From the NCBI GenBank assembly GCA_902785925.1, contig CADAAI010000013.1:1-64000 (forward strand): a stretch of DNA of 64,000 nt, given 5' to 3'. Below are positions 52,124 through 62,272 of this stretch, piece by piece. Position numbers and translations under genes: made by a program. Position 1 is the stretch's first letter, and the number at the start of each line of letters is the position of its first letter. Source of the stretch: an uncultured Bacteroidales bacterium (GTDB lineage: Bacteria; Bacteroidota; Bacteroidia; Bacteroidales; Muribaculaceae). The notes below the pieces were generated by a model. The model was not told the DNA's origin. It did not search any database and saw nothing but the letters and a program-made list of their open reading frames with translations.

Positions 52124-52142
52124 CAACAATTATTTCACAAAT

Positions 52143-52173
52143 TTTGCTGTTAAGCGAAAATGTATTAACTTTG
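52143..52173 (+). promoter_or_regulatory. Promoter of tRNA-Arg
   Basis: TTTG (52143-52146) and TAACTTTG (52166-52173) have 19-base spacing, divergent from queA. Confidence 0.7.
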
Positions 52174-52209
52174 CACCGCTTTTTGAGTAAGTAATGTCTC
52201 AAAAAAGCT

Positions 52210-52283
52210 GGATCGGTAGCTCAGCTGGATAGAGCAACAGCCTTCTAAGCTGTGGGTCCTGGGTTCGAATCCCAGCCGATTCA
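52210..52283 (+). tRNA. tRNA-Arg (anticodon TCT)
   Basis: The 74-base cloverleaf has acceptor GGATCGG/CCGATTC, a D-arm with AGCTCAGCTGGATAGAGC, anticodon loop CTTCTAA (anticodon TCT), T-loop TTCGAAT and discriminator A. CCA is not encoded. Confidence 0.96.
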
Positions 52284-52306
52284 CTGTTTTCATAAAAGAA
52301 ATTGAT

Positions 52307-52338
52307 AACGGGAGCTCGCGACGAGTTCCCGTTTTTTT
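52307..52338 (+). terminator. Terminator after tRNA-Arg
   Basis: An 11-bp stem (AACGGGAGCTC with GAGTTCCCGTT, one G-U pair) is followed by TTTTT. Confidence 0.85.
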
Positions 52339-52480
52339 ATAAAAAAAATTAAAATTGATATATTTAATAAATATTATACAAAAAAGTTGTATATTTGCAT
52401 CTTATATACAAAAATGAAAAAAATCAGTGATTTAAGTATTAATTGAAATTTATAATTAATAACAAAATACTCTTTTTTAT

Positions 52481-55400
52481 ATGAAAAAATACAAATCTTT
52501 GATGTTGCTTGCACTGTTGACAACGATGTTGTTGTCACCGCTTGCGGCACATGCCATTTCGGGTCAATTCTCCGACCCTGGCGGTGGCACCTACATGTGT
52601 AACATCTATGTTGCCGAAGTGTGCTGCGGCAAGAGTTATCAATGGTGCACCGGTATTGACGAAGACACGGGTATGAACAATTTCCGTGGCTTTGAGAGTC
52701 AACGCGGTGGAAAACTATCGATTGAGCATCCAACTATCAATATTAAGTTTCGCTATCACTACGGTCAACCCAATGGCTTTGGCCGAAATGGCAGTAAGCA
52801 GAGCTTTCATGTGATAACAAAAGATGGGGTGCTTCACAAAATTGGTGAGTGGCCCAAAGGTGGCAATTTCACGCAGACCGACAACACCTACGGCGTGATA
52901 GGCGACGGAAACATGGACGGCACCTGGATGTCGTTCCGTTACGCCCCCACTCAGGTGGCCCTTGAAGAAGTGGTCGCCATCCAAATTGAGAATGACACCT
53001 ACTACAAGCAAGACCACACATTTGCCTGGGATGAGGACCATAAATTCACCATCCATTCACGTTACCGGAAAGATTTACAAATGGAATTCAAGGAGTGTGA
53101 GGATGCCACAGTTGAATGGATAGCCCCAAACAAGGTGAAAGTGACTGCCGACAACACTTGGCTGCCCGAAAACATGGGTGGTGTTTGGGACGACCAGTCT
53201 TTTACTAGCAATTACAAGGCTAAAGTTGTCACCAAAGATGGCACGAGTTTCAGCAACAAGTCATTTGTAGTGGAAAACCATCAAGTAAAATCGATAGAAC
53301 TTGATGTGCCTAATCAAGATTTCGATGTTGAAGTAACTAAAAAGGGTAGTTTTTACTACGTTTACAACAATGTTTCGTTGTCGTTGAAGCTTCCCTGGAT
53401 AGCAACGGCGGTAACGAGCTTCAACAACACACCCCCTGACGTGGCAGCAACGTTCAACCAAGTGAAGGGAGAAATGCGCCTGCAATGGGAGGTGGATAAC
53501 GCTGTCGCCCAGGAAGGAGATTTCCAGATTTACCGCACGCCCATGAGCGAGTATGGCTCCTACACGGGCAACCGCGAGAAAGTGGGCTCAACGTCCGATA
53601 ATTATTTCATCGACAAAGAAATGTATGGACTGGACTACAACAAGTATTATCGCTACGAGGTGTTCCAGCTCAAGAATTCGTGGGCTCCGTTGGATATTCC
53701 CAGCGACCCTCAGCCACTCGCTAATATCAATGCAGCCATTGTTATGACTAACACCGTGCCGGTGATACCATTGCACCTCAGCCAGGATGTGGATGTCACC
53801 GACAACATCAAGATAGACTGGAATTTTGGCAATGTGCCCAAGAATGAGACATCGGTAACATTCTATGTGAACCGCATTGATCCCGATGGAACAATAAGGA
53901 AAAAATATGGAGAAGTCACGGTGCCACGTGATGCAGGAAAAGCATCGTTCACCGACGACAAGCCCCAATCGAGCTGCGAGGTTTACAGGTATTTTGTCAA
54001 CACCGATATGCTTGACGGGAAATTGCACTTCACCAGCGATACTATTCAGTCAAGCTTGCTTGACGGCAGCATTGTGACTGGTGTAACAATCAGTAAGGGT
54101 AACTACCAGGGAAGCGTTCATGTTAACTGGACAGCAAAACAGGTGGGCACCAGCCCAACTTACTATGAGGTTCACAGGCGTTTCATAGGTGCCAGCGACT
54201 GGCTTACGATTGGCACCACTTCGGGAACAACAACCAACTATACCTACGTGGACCAGACAGCCGAGCCTGGAAGATTCTATGAATATCGCGTGGCTGCCTA
54301 CTCCCCCGACTGTGACGGCACAGGCCGGGTTATCAGCAATGCGATTGTTGAGAGCGGCTTCAGCCAGGCGGCTGGTGTGATTGCCGGTCGTGTGCAATTT
54401 GATACAGGCACGGCGGTTGAAGGAGTAAGGCTCAACCTCTTGCGCAGTGGCGACGAGACGTCGCGCCCACAGTTCTACAGCCGCAAATTGCTTGATGACG
54501 GTGTCGGTATGGTGTGGCTTGCCGATCCCAGTACTGCCAACAGCATGCTGCGTCTTGACCGTCCATTCACCTTGCAAATGTGGATTAATCCCGATGAGGA
54601 GCAGCACTGGGTGGGACTTTTCAAGATTGACAAATATGATGGTGACACTCATGACTCCGAAGGTAACCTCGTAGGCTATAATTTCGGTCTGTTCAATTAC
54701 CATCACAACCAGTATGGTGGCGACCATGACGGTTTTGCACTGATGCTGAAATTCGGTGGTACCGAAAAGTGGTTCAAGAACCCTGCCACTGGAGCCTATG
54801 GAGTAATTGAATACAATAAATACAGCCACATCACCATTCGCAACAATGCCGATGGCTCAATAACCTTCATCATCAACGGAGATGTCGAGAATCCTTACAT
54901 ATTTGACCTCAAGGATTTCCCCACTCTTCACTTCGACACCAGCGAAATTCCAGCAGATGCCGATAACAAGGTTAAAGTGAGGATTTGTGGTGCCTATGGA
55001 GGAAATCATCACAACACCCTCAAGGGAAACATCGATGAAGTGAGAATATGGAATCGCGCGCTTCCCGACAACGAGATTGTCACCACTTACGACCGCTTGC
55101 TCAGTGGACGTGAAACAGGACTTAAACTCTACTGGCCCTTTGACGAAGGTCTGGAAGAATATGCTTTTGACTATTCCTATACCGATGGCATTCCTAACGG
55201 AAACCACCCAGACTTGGGCACCAACAACCGTCCATCGGAAATCGTGCCTAGCGAAGATCAGCTTTCGCTTTATGGCTTGACCAACACCAATGGTGAGTAT
55301 ATCATTCGTGGCATTCCTTTCACTGGCAGCGGCACGGGCTACACCGTAGCCCCCACCAAGGGTATTCACTCCTTTAATCCTGCCAGCCGCACTGGTTTTA

Positions 55401-58400
55401 TCAGTGCAAATTCGCTGTCGCTCAATGGTTATGACTTTACCGATGTGTCAAGTTTCAAAGTGCGAGGCACAATTCGCTATTCTGGCACCACGATTCCTGT
55501 CGATAGCGTGTCATTCTATGTTGACGGCTTGCCTTGCAACAAGAACGACAAACTCATCTACAGCGATGCTAATGGTGAATATGAGATTTCGGTGCCTATC
55601 GGCAACCACTATATCGAAGTTCGCCGCGACGGCCACACCTTTGAGGGCGCTGGTCGCTATCCTGCAGAAGAGGATGACACCTATGAGTTCCTTGATGACA
55701 CCCATATCGATTTCTACGATAACACGCTCGCAGTGTTTGCAGGCCGTGTTACCGGTGGCAACACCGAGGGCGAGAAACCGTTGGGATATGGAGTGAGCGA
55801 GAACACCATTGGCAAAGCAATAATAACCTTGACGCCGCTCGACCACCCGCAACGCATGCTCAATGCCGTGCAGCAAGTGCAGGGCACTACCATTGAGTGG
55901 GTGCCTAATCCCGAGAATGTTGTAGTAGAAAGTTCTTCACTCGATATCGGCAGCACATCCTATCGCGCTGGTGGTGACGTTGATGATGTGAAAAATATCA
56001 TTATCACCACCGATGAAGAAACAGGTGAGTTCAGCGCCAAGATACCTCCAATTCGTTACATGGTGAAAAGTGTGAGGTTCCCCAACAATCCCAGCATTGA
56101 TAACGATGAGTTGTTCAGTAGCATTCCAGCGGTGAACCTTACCAATCCCAACGACACTGTCATCCCCGACACCATTTACACGCTAAACAACGAGCCGTTG
56201 CCACTGTTCAAGTGCAATAAGAAGATGATGCTCACCTATCGCAACAGCCCAATTTTGGAAATTACCCAAATGGGGTTGCCACCAGGCGCTTTCGGTACCG
56301 ACACCATAGCCGTCACCGAAATGGGTCAAGAACTCAAGCTTCCCATCTATAATTACAATGAGTCGACAGGTGAGGTGACCTACAACTATGGCTATCCCAT
56401 CTTCCAGCTTGGCCGAGACTACGACTTCAAGGTGAAGGCCTATGAGCCTTACGTGAACTATGACAAGATCGCGGCAGGAAAATTGCACAAGGATGCGCTC
56501 CGCGACTCGGTCATCACCTTTGGCAACGAGTTGGGCGAGGCTACACTCGTTGTTGCCGAGAACAACGTGGTAGATGGTCACGAAATAAAACGTGGCGACA
56601 TGGTGAAACTCACCCCCGAGCAAGTGCAGCTCGACTCTTTAGGTGAGGCACACTACAAGTGGAGAGCCGGAATTCCCGCCCTCACGGCACCTTTCACTCG
56701 CAACATGAACGCCTCGATGGTCATTCAAGGCAAGACAAAACTGTGGAGTAACGAAGGATTGACTGGTATTATAACGGGCGTGGTGCCTACGGGCAATAAT
56801 TTCATTACTGCAGGTCCAAGTCATGTTCAAATGGTTCTACGCGACCCGCCTGGTGATGCGTCCTATGCAACTTGGGCGGTAGATTCGGTCACCAGCGATT
56901 ACACCTACACTGTGCGCGGTGTTCACAACGAAACGGAGCTAGGTATTGATATTCGCTCATCGATTGAGGTGGACTATATCGCCGGAACTGCGTTCTTCGG
57001 TATTCTGAGCTTTAACACAGTGATTGGAGAGAATCAAGTGTCATGGAAATATGATGTTCATAAAACTTGGGACAACCACACATCAGTCACCTACACCAAT
57101 GGCACGTCAACATCTTCCAGCTCAGCCAAGGAGTATGTGGGTCGTGATGGTGATGTGTTTATAGGTTACTCTACCAATTATATAATAGGTGCCGCCGACA
57201 AGGTGGGACTCTTCAAGCTCGACAATGGCTCTTGGGGAATTGACATGCAAGAGACCATGTCAATGGACGAACAGTTCAACACCCATTTTGAGTACTCACA
57301 ATTCTACATCGAGAACACACTCTTTGGCAACATCAAGCGCACCCGCAACACCATGCTCAAGCACATCAACTCGATGGACGAGATTGAGGAGAATCCACAA
57401 GTGGCAACCTACTACACTTTCCTCACCGAGGACGACCCGCGATACGGCTCGAGCAATGGCGACAAGGAAGTGTGGGGCGACCAAGCAGCCGAGGGCATGG
57501 AAGGACCAAGCTACTATGCCCGCTTCCCCGATGGTTTTGAAGGTTGCGACAGTGTGCACTGGTGTAACCAGATCATCGAGTCGTGGAAGAAAACTCTTGC
57601 CGTTAATGAAGAGGATAAAATCAAAGCCTTCAACGACCCGAAATACAAAAAAGGCAACGAGTCGTTTGAGACTGGTGTGACGGTTACTAATAGCACCGGC
57701 ACCACGACAAATACTGTTGACAACTCGGTTGAGAGTTTCTCTACAGGACTAGCTTATAAGGGCAAAAACGGTTACTTGCTAAACAAGACTGGCGCCATCA
57801 TCATCTCTAACACAGAGATAGGGTATCACCAGAAAAAAATTGATGTAGACGAAACCACCATAAACAAACGGTTTGCTTACACGCTCAACGACACGCAGCG
57901 GAATAATGCCCACACCGTCGACATCTTTGAATCCCCTAAGGGATGGTCCACCATCTTCCGCACTCGTGGCGGACAGACGCGCTGCCCCTACGAGGGAGAG
58001 ACACGCACCAAGTATTACAATCCCGGCACTCTGCTCGACTATGCTACGATGAAGAGCGACAACCCGCGCATCTCCATGCCCGTGACCAACTTCGTCGACA
58101 TTCCTGCCGGACAGGAAGCTCAGGTGCAGGTGGTATTCACCAACGAGAGCGAGACCCACGAGGCACTCACATCGGCAGTGGTCTATGTTGATGCTGCCAC
58201 CAACCCCAATGGACTGCAGATTTATATGGACGGAGAGCCTCTTGTCAACGGAGTGGAAATGTGGATGGAGTATGGAGTGCCTATCACCAAGACTCTCACC
58301 ATCAAGCAGGCCGACAACTCCATTCTCGACTACAACAACATCACCCTCTTCCTTGCCAGCACGTGCAAGCCCGAGAAGTGGATTTATGAGACTGTTTCGT

Positions 58401-61400
58401 TCTCGGCACACTTTGTGCCTGCAGCACCTCCAGTCACTCTCAATCTCAACAAGACAATCCTCAACCAGCGGGCTGTGCAAAATCAAGAGGGTATAGTTGC
58501 TACCATCAGCGACATCAACCGTCTCTTCAACGGCCTCAAGGGCGTGAGACTCAAATACCGCTTTGCCGGCGATTCTCAGTGGATTACAGCTCACGAATGG
58601 CTCACCGATGAGAGCTACTATAGCGAAGGCCACGAGACCGATGTGCAGTCGCTCATGCCAAACGATAAGCCCAACATCACCTACGATCTCAAGCTGCCCA
58701 ACATCGACGGTCATTACATGGTGGCTGCCGAGAGCATGTGCATCTTGGGAGGCAAGGACTACACTGCGATGACCGATGAGATTGAAGTGATTCGCGACAC
58801 TCGCGGACCTAAACTGCTTGGACAGGCTTATCCCAACACTGGTATCCTAACACCGACTGACGACATCCGAATCAAGTTTAACGAAGACATCCGCGAGAGT
58901 TATCTCACCAAGGACGACAACTTCTTCATCACTGGTTCGCTCAACGACTCTCAGGTTTCGCATGACGTGTCGCTGCAGTTCAACGGCACACCAGTCGAGA
59001 CCGATGCCTACCTGCCCATCGCCAACACCAGCTTCGCCTCATCATTGTGGCTCAAGCGCAAGGGCAGCGGCACCATCATTGAGCACGGAACCGAGGGCAA
59101 CATGCTCAAGGTTGCCATCAACGAAAACGGACAAATCGATGCCACTATCAACGAAATCACAATCACGTCGATAGAGACCGTGCCAATGGATAAGTGGGTA
59201 TTCCTCGCTCTTAACTATGTGAAAGGTATGGCGGGTCAAAACACTCTCACCATGCTCATGGCCGAAGATGGCAACGAGACCATGCTCTTTGACGAAGCCA
59301 TTGTGTCGGACTACAATAGCAACGGCCGCCTCATTTTGGGTCGCGATTTCACTGGCATGATGCACGAGCTTGTGCTCTGGAACAAGAATTGCCCAGTGCG
59401 TACCTTGTTGGCACAGAAAGATGAGGTCGTAGCACCTTATCTGCCAGGCCTGGTGGGCTACTGGAAGATGAACGAGGGTCACGGCACCACCGTTACCGAC
59501 TATGCCCGTGGACGCAACATGCATCTGGCTACTGAGTCGTGGAACGTGGAGAACACCAACCTTGCCGCTCACCTCGATGGCGAGCACATCATCAGGGTAC
59601 CTATTGGAGGCGTTTCACCACGCTCAACCGACAGCTATGTTGTTGAGACCTGGTTCCGTGGTGAAAAAGACAAGAATGCCAGAGCAACATTACTCTCGGT
59701 GACCGACCGCGTGTCGATTGGCTTCGACTATGACAACTCGATGATTCTACACCTCTACAACGACACCTTGTCGTCGCTCAATAGCAATGGACTTCCTCTT
59801 GTGCTTACCAACACCGACTATAACGATGGTAACTGGCACCACATCGCCCTCAATGTTCATCGTGGCGTGAGTGCCGTGGTTTATCTTGACGGCAAGCCCG
59901 TGAAGACTCTTGCCGAGCAGCAATTACCGGCTGCTGCAGGCGACTATCTCTATGTGGGCGGAATCCTCAAGTTTGACCCACAGTCAAGCATGATTCAGGA
60001 GAGCTATAAGTTCACTGGCGACATCGACGAATTGAGAGTTTGGAATGTGGCGTGCGATGGAACTTCGATTATCGCAAATCGCTACAATCAGGTTGATACA
60101 GCCCAGGTTACTGGACTTATCGCCTACTATCCCATGGAGCACAGTGTGCTTGATGCCAATGGCAACATTGTCACCGAGTTTAGCCTCATAAATAATGCTC
60201 CTGGCATGGAGCAACTTGGCATGGGTGAGGCAATAGGTCCTGGAGTGGTACAATCTTCTACAGCTCCTGCTCTGCGCAAGTCGCCATTGAAGCAGAACCT
60301 CGACTTTGACTTCACGGCTTCGTCCAATGAGATTTACATCAACATCAACACTTTGCCGGCACGCATGCAGGGCAATCTGCTAACGTTCATTGTCAAGAAT
60401 GTTCGCGACATGCAGGACAACTTGTCGGAGGCCATCACATGGAGTGCTGTGGTTGATTACAGCACTTTGGAATGGGATCAAGAGGCGCTCTTGGTTGAGA
60501 AGGACCGCTTGAGCGAGGTGTCGGTGTTCGCAGCCTTGCACAACAAGGGCAGCGAGAGTGGACGTTTCGACATTTCTGGACTTCCCACCTGGATTACTCC
60601 TTCGGTAACCTCTGGCGTGCTTGGCACAGGCGAATTGGAATCTGTAGAGTTCACTGTGGGAGCCGACGCGCCTGTTGGAACTCACATGGTCTATGCCTAT
60701 GCGACCAACGACGACGGCATTTGCGCGCCGCTGCTCATCAATGTCACCGTCACTGGCAACGAGCCCAATTGGACATTCGACCCCTATGGAGCCGAGAGTT
60801 CGATGAACATGATAGGTCAAATCTATCTCGACGACAAGATTTGCACCAATACCAACACCAAGATAGCAGCCTTTGTCGATAACAGTTGCTGTGGTGTGGC
60901 ATCGCCCAAGCTCGTCACCAGCCGTGATGCCTACTTCGTGAGCATGACCATCTATGGACTTGAGGATGTCACAGCTACCAAGCCCATCACATTCCGCATC
61001 TATGATGCCGAGAAGGGCGTGGTACTTGGCAATGTGAAGACTAAGCTCAATGGCGAGACGCTGAATCCTACCTACCAGCCCAACGGACTCTATGGCGACT
61101 ACGACACCCCTGTTGTATGGCAGCCTAGCGACATTGTTGAACAGCAGTGTAACCTCGTTAATGGTTGGAACTGGATATCGCTCTATGTGCAGCCCGAGCC
61201 TGGCAAGGCCGACCTGGAGAGCCTCTTCGGTCACTCCAAGACGTTCAACACAATCAAGGGCAAGGAGGGATTTGCCATGAACAGTGGCACTAAGTGGACC
61301 TCTACAGGTCTCGACACGCTGGCTATTGGCAACCTCTACAAGCTCAAGGTCAAGAATGATGTAAATGTGAGCATCAGCGGCACGATGATTGACACTCGCA

Positions 61401-62272
61401 CTACTACCCAGACCATCTACCCAGGCTGGAACTGGATTGGTCCGCTGTCAATCTATAATTTGAGCCTGAGTGAGGCGTTTGCCGACCTGCAGCCCACTCG
61501 TGGTGATATCGTCAAGAGCAAAACTCAGGTAGCATTCTACGACGGATACAAGTGGGAGGGTGACCTCACGGCCATTATTCCTGGCTTGGGTTACTATTAT
61601 AAGTCGAACAATACCGACTCTGTGACCTTCCGCTATCCAACCATTGATGCCACCAGTTATCAGGCACCACCGGTGATGCGAGCACCACGCAATCTGCCAT
61701 TCACTCCCGTTGATCACCACCAGTTCAGCGACAATATGAATGTTGTGGCACGAGTTGTTAAGGGTGACGTTGAGGTTAACGACCTGTGCATCGCAGCGTT
61801 TGTCGACGGTGAGTGCCGTGGTGTTACCACTGCTACCGAAGATGGACTCTACCTACTCACCGTGGCAGGAAATGCCGACGAGGCAGGCAAGACCGTTCGA
61901 TTCGCTACCGTCTACAATGGCGATGAGGTTTGGTTCAGCGAAGAGCTGCAGTGGCTCAGCGACTGGATTTATGGCGACCTCGACGAGCCACAAGTGTTTG
62001 ACCTCAACAACACTTCGGCAATCGAGAATGTGATATCGTCGTCACGCATCGTTATCACCCCAGCAGTGGTGACCGATGTGATAAACGTCAAGGCAGGTGA
62101 CATCCTCAGTGAGGTGAACGTCTACTCGTTCAATGGCAAGCTGATAGACCGCTTCACCCCTGACAACAATCAGGCGACGTTCAACTTGAGTCACTTAATT
62201 GATGGCGTCTACTTTGTTGAGGCCCGCACCTACACTGGAGCGCGTGCCGTCAAGCAGATTATCAAGCGATGA
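52481..62272 (+). CDS. Giant LamG-containing type IX secretion cargo (3263 residues)
   Basis: A signal peptide (about 1-26) is followed by an unassigned N-terminal region, fibronectin III-like repeats (about 310-620), a LamG/jellyroll domain (about 690-890; FTLQMWINPDEEQ, WPFDEG), carboxypeptidase-regulatory-like modules (about 930-1110; NGEYIIRG and NGEYEISV), and a long unassigned middle (about 1110-2150). Two more LamG domains (about 2165-2350 and 2360-2555; WKMNEGHG, YYPMEH) and beta modules follow, then a type A sorting tail (about 3185-3263; VNVYSFNGKLIDRF, GVYFVEARTY). It should be exported across both membranes and fixed at the surface, perhaps binding glycans or host protein. TATATTTG at 52390-52397 is a likely -7 box. 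Its stop overlaps the next ATG. Confidence 0.9.
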   Translation: MKKYKSLMLLALLTTMLLSPLAAHAISGQFSDPGGGTYMCNIYVAEVCCGKSYQWCTGIDEDTGMNNFRGFESQRGGKLSIEHPTINIKFRYHYGQPNGFGRNGSKQSFHVITKDGVLHKIGEWPKGGNFTQTDNTYGVIGDGNMDGTWMSFRYAPTQVALEEVVAIQIENDTYYKQDHTFAWDEDHKFTIHSRYRKDLQMEFKECEDATVEWIAPNKVKVTADNTWLPENMGGVWDDQSFTSNYKAKVVTKDGTSFSNKSFVVENHQVKSIELDVPNQDFDVEVTKKGSFYYVYNNVSLSLKLPWIATAVTSFNNTPPDVAATFNQVKGEMRLQWEVDNAVAQEGDFQIYRTPMSEYGSYTGNREKVGSTSDNYFIDKEMYGLDYNKYYRYEVFQLKNSWAPLDIPSDPQPLANINAAIVMTNTVPVIPLHLSQDVDVTDNIKIDWNFGNVPKNETSVTFYVNRIDPDGTIRKKYGEVTVPRDAGKASFTDDKPQSSCEVYRYFVNTDMLDGKLHFTSDTIQSSLLDGSIVTGVTISKGNYQGSVHVNWTAKQVGTSPTYYEVHRRFIGASDWLTIGTTSGTTTNYTYVDQTAEPGRFYEYRVAAYSPDCDGTGRVISNAIVESGFSQAAGVIAGRVQFDTGTAVEGVRLNLLRSGDETSRPQFYSRKLLDDGVGMVWLADPSTANSMLRLDRPFTLQMWINPDEEQHWVGLFKIDKYDGDTHDSEGNLVGYNFGLFNYHHNQYGGDHDGFALMLKFGGTEKWFKNPATGAYGVIEYNKYSHITIRNNADGSITFIINGDVENPYIFDLKDFPTLHFDTSEIPADADNKVKVRICGAYGGNHHNTLKGNIDEVRIWNRALPDNEIVTTYDRLLSGRETGLKLYWPFDEGLEEYAFDYSYTDGIPNGNHPDLGTNNRPSEIVPSEDQLSLYGLTNTNGEYIIRGIPFTGSGTGYTVAPTKGIHSFNPASRTGFISANSLSLNGYDFTDVSSFKVRGTIRYSGTTIPVDSVSFYVDGLPCNKNDKLIYSDANGEYEISVPIGNHYIEVRRDGHTFEGAGRYPAEEDDTYEFLDDTHIDFYDNTLAVFAGRVTGGNTEGEKPLGYGVSENTIGKAIITLTPLDHPQRMLNAVQQVQGTTIEWVPNPENVVVESSSLDIGSTSYRAGGDVDDVKNIIITTDEETGEFSAKIPPIRYMVKSVRFPNNPSIDNDELFSSIPAVNLTNPNDTVIPDTIYTLNNEPLPLFKCNKKMMLTYRNSPILEITQMGLPPGAFGTDTIAVTEMGQELKLPIYNYNESTGEVTYNYGYPIFQLGRDYDFKVKAYEPYVNYDKIAAGKLHKDALRDSVITFGNELGEATLVVAENNVVDGHEIKRGDMVKLTPEQVQLDSLGEAHYKWRAGIPALTAPFTRNMNASMVIQGKTKLWSNEGLTGIITGVVPTGNNFITAGPSHVQMVLRDPPGDASYATWAVDSVTSDYTYTVRGVHNETELGIDIRSSIEVDYIAGTAFFGILSFNTVIGENQVSWKYDVHKTWDNHTSVTYTNGTSTSSSSAKEYVGRDGDVFIGYSTNYIIGAADKVGLFKLDNGSWGIDMQETMSMDEQFNTHFEYSQFYIENTLFGNIKRTRNTMLKHINSMDEIEENPQVATYYTFLTEDDPRYGSSNGDKEVWGDQAAEGMEGPSYYARFPDGFEGCDSVHWCNQIIESWKKTLAVNEEDKIKAFNDPKYKKGNESFETGVTVTNSTGTTTNTVDNSVESFSTGLAYKGKNGYLLNKTGAIIISNTEIGYHQKKIDVDETTINKRFAYTLNDTQRNNAHTVDIFESPKGWSTIFRTRGGQTRCPYEGETRTKYYNPGTLLDYATMKSDNPRISMPVTNFVDIPAGQEAQVQVVFTNESETHEALTSAVVYVDAATNPNGLQIYMDGEPLVNGVEMWMEYGVPITKTLTIKQADNSILDYNNITLFLASTCKPEKWIYETVSFSAHFVPAAPPVTLNLNKTILNQRAVQNQEGIVATISDINRLFNGLKGVRLKYRFAGDSQWITAHEWLTDESYYSEGHETDVQSLMPNDKPNITYDLKLPNIDGHYMVAAESMCILGGKDYTAMTDEIEVIRDTRGPKLLGQAYPNTGILTPTDDIRIKFNEDIRESYLTKDDNFFITGSLNDSQVSHDVSLQFNGTPVETDAYLPIANTSFASSLWLKRKGSGTIIEHGTEGNMLKVAINENGQIDATINEITITSIETVPMDKWVFLALNYVKGMAGQNTLTMLMAEDGNETMLFDEAIVSDYNSNGRLILGRDFTGMMHELVLWNKNCPVRTLLAQKDEVVAPYLPGLVGYWKMNEGHGTTVTDYARGRNMHLATESWNVENTNLAAHLDGEHIIRVPIGGVSPRSTDSYVVETWFRGEKDKNARATLLSVTDRVSIGFDYDNSMILHLYNDTLSSLNSNGLPLVLTNTDYNDGNWHHIALNVHRGVSAVVYLDGKPVKTLAEQQLPAAAGDYLYVGGILKFDPQSSMIQESYKFTGDIDELRVWNVACDGTSIIANRYNQVDTAQVTGLIAYYPMEHSVLDANGNIVTEFSLINNAPGMEQLGMGEAIGPGVVQSSTAPALRKSPLKQNLDFDFTASSNEIYININTLPARMQGNLLTFIVKNVRDMQDNLSEAITWSAVVDYSTLEWDQEALLVEKDRLSEVSVFAALHNKGSESGRFDISGLPTWITPSVTSGVLGTGELESVEFTVGADAPVGTHMVYAYATNDDGICAPLLINVTVTGNEPNWTFDPYGAESSMNMIGQIYLDDKICTNTNTKIAAFVDNSCCGVASPKLVTSRDAYFVSMTIYGLEDVTATKPITFRIYDAEKGVVLGNVKTKLNGETLNPTYQPNGLYGDYDTPVVWQPSDIVEQQCNLVNGWNWISLYVQPEPGKADLESLFGHSKTFNTIKGKEGFAMNSGTKWTSTGLDTLAIGNLYKLKVKNDVNVSISGTMIDTRTTTQTIYPGWNWIGPLSIYNLSLSEAFADLQPTRGDIVKSKTQVAFYDGYKWEGDLTAIIPGLGYYYKSNNTDSVTFRYPTIDATSYQAPPVMRAPRNLPFTPVDHHQFSDNMNVVARVVKGDVEVNDLCIAAFVDGECRGVTTATEDGLYLLTVAGNADEAGKTVRFATVYNGDEVWFSEELQWLSDWIYGDLDEPQVFDLNNTSAIENVISSSRIVITPAVVTDVINVKAGDILSEVNVYSFNGKLIDRFTPDNNQATFNLSHLIDGVYFVEARTYTGARAVKQIIKR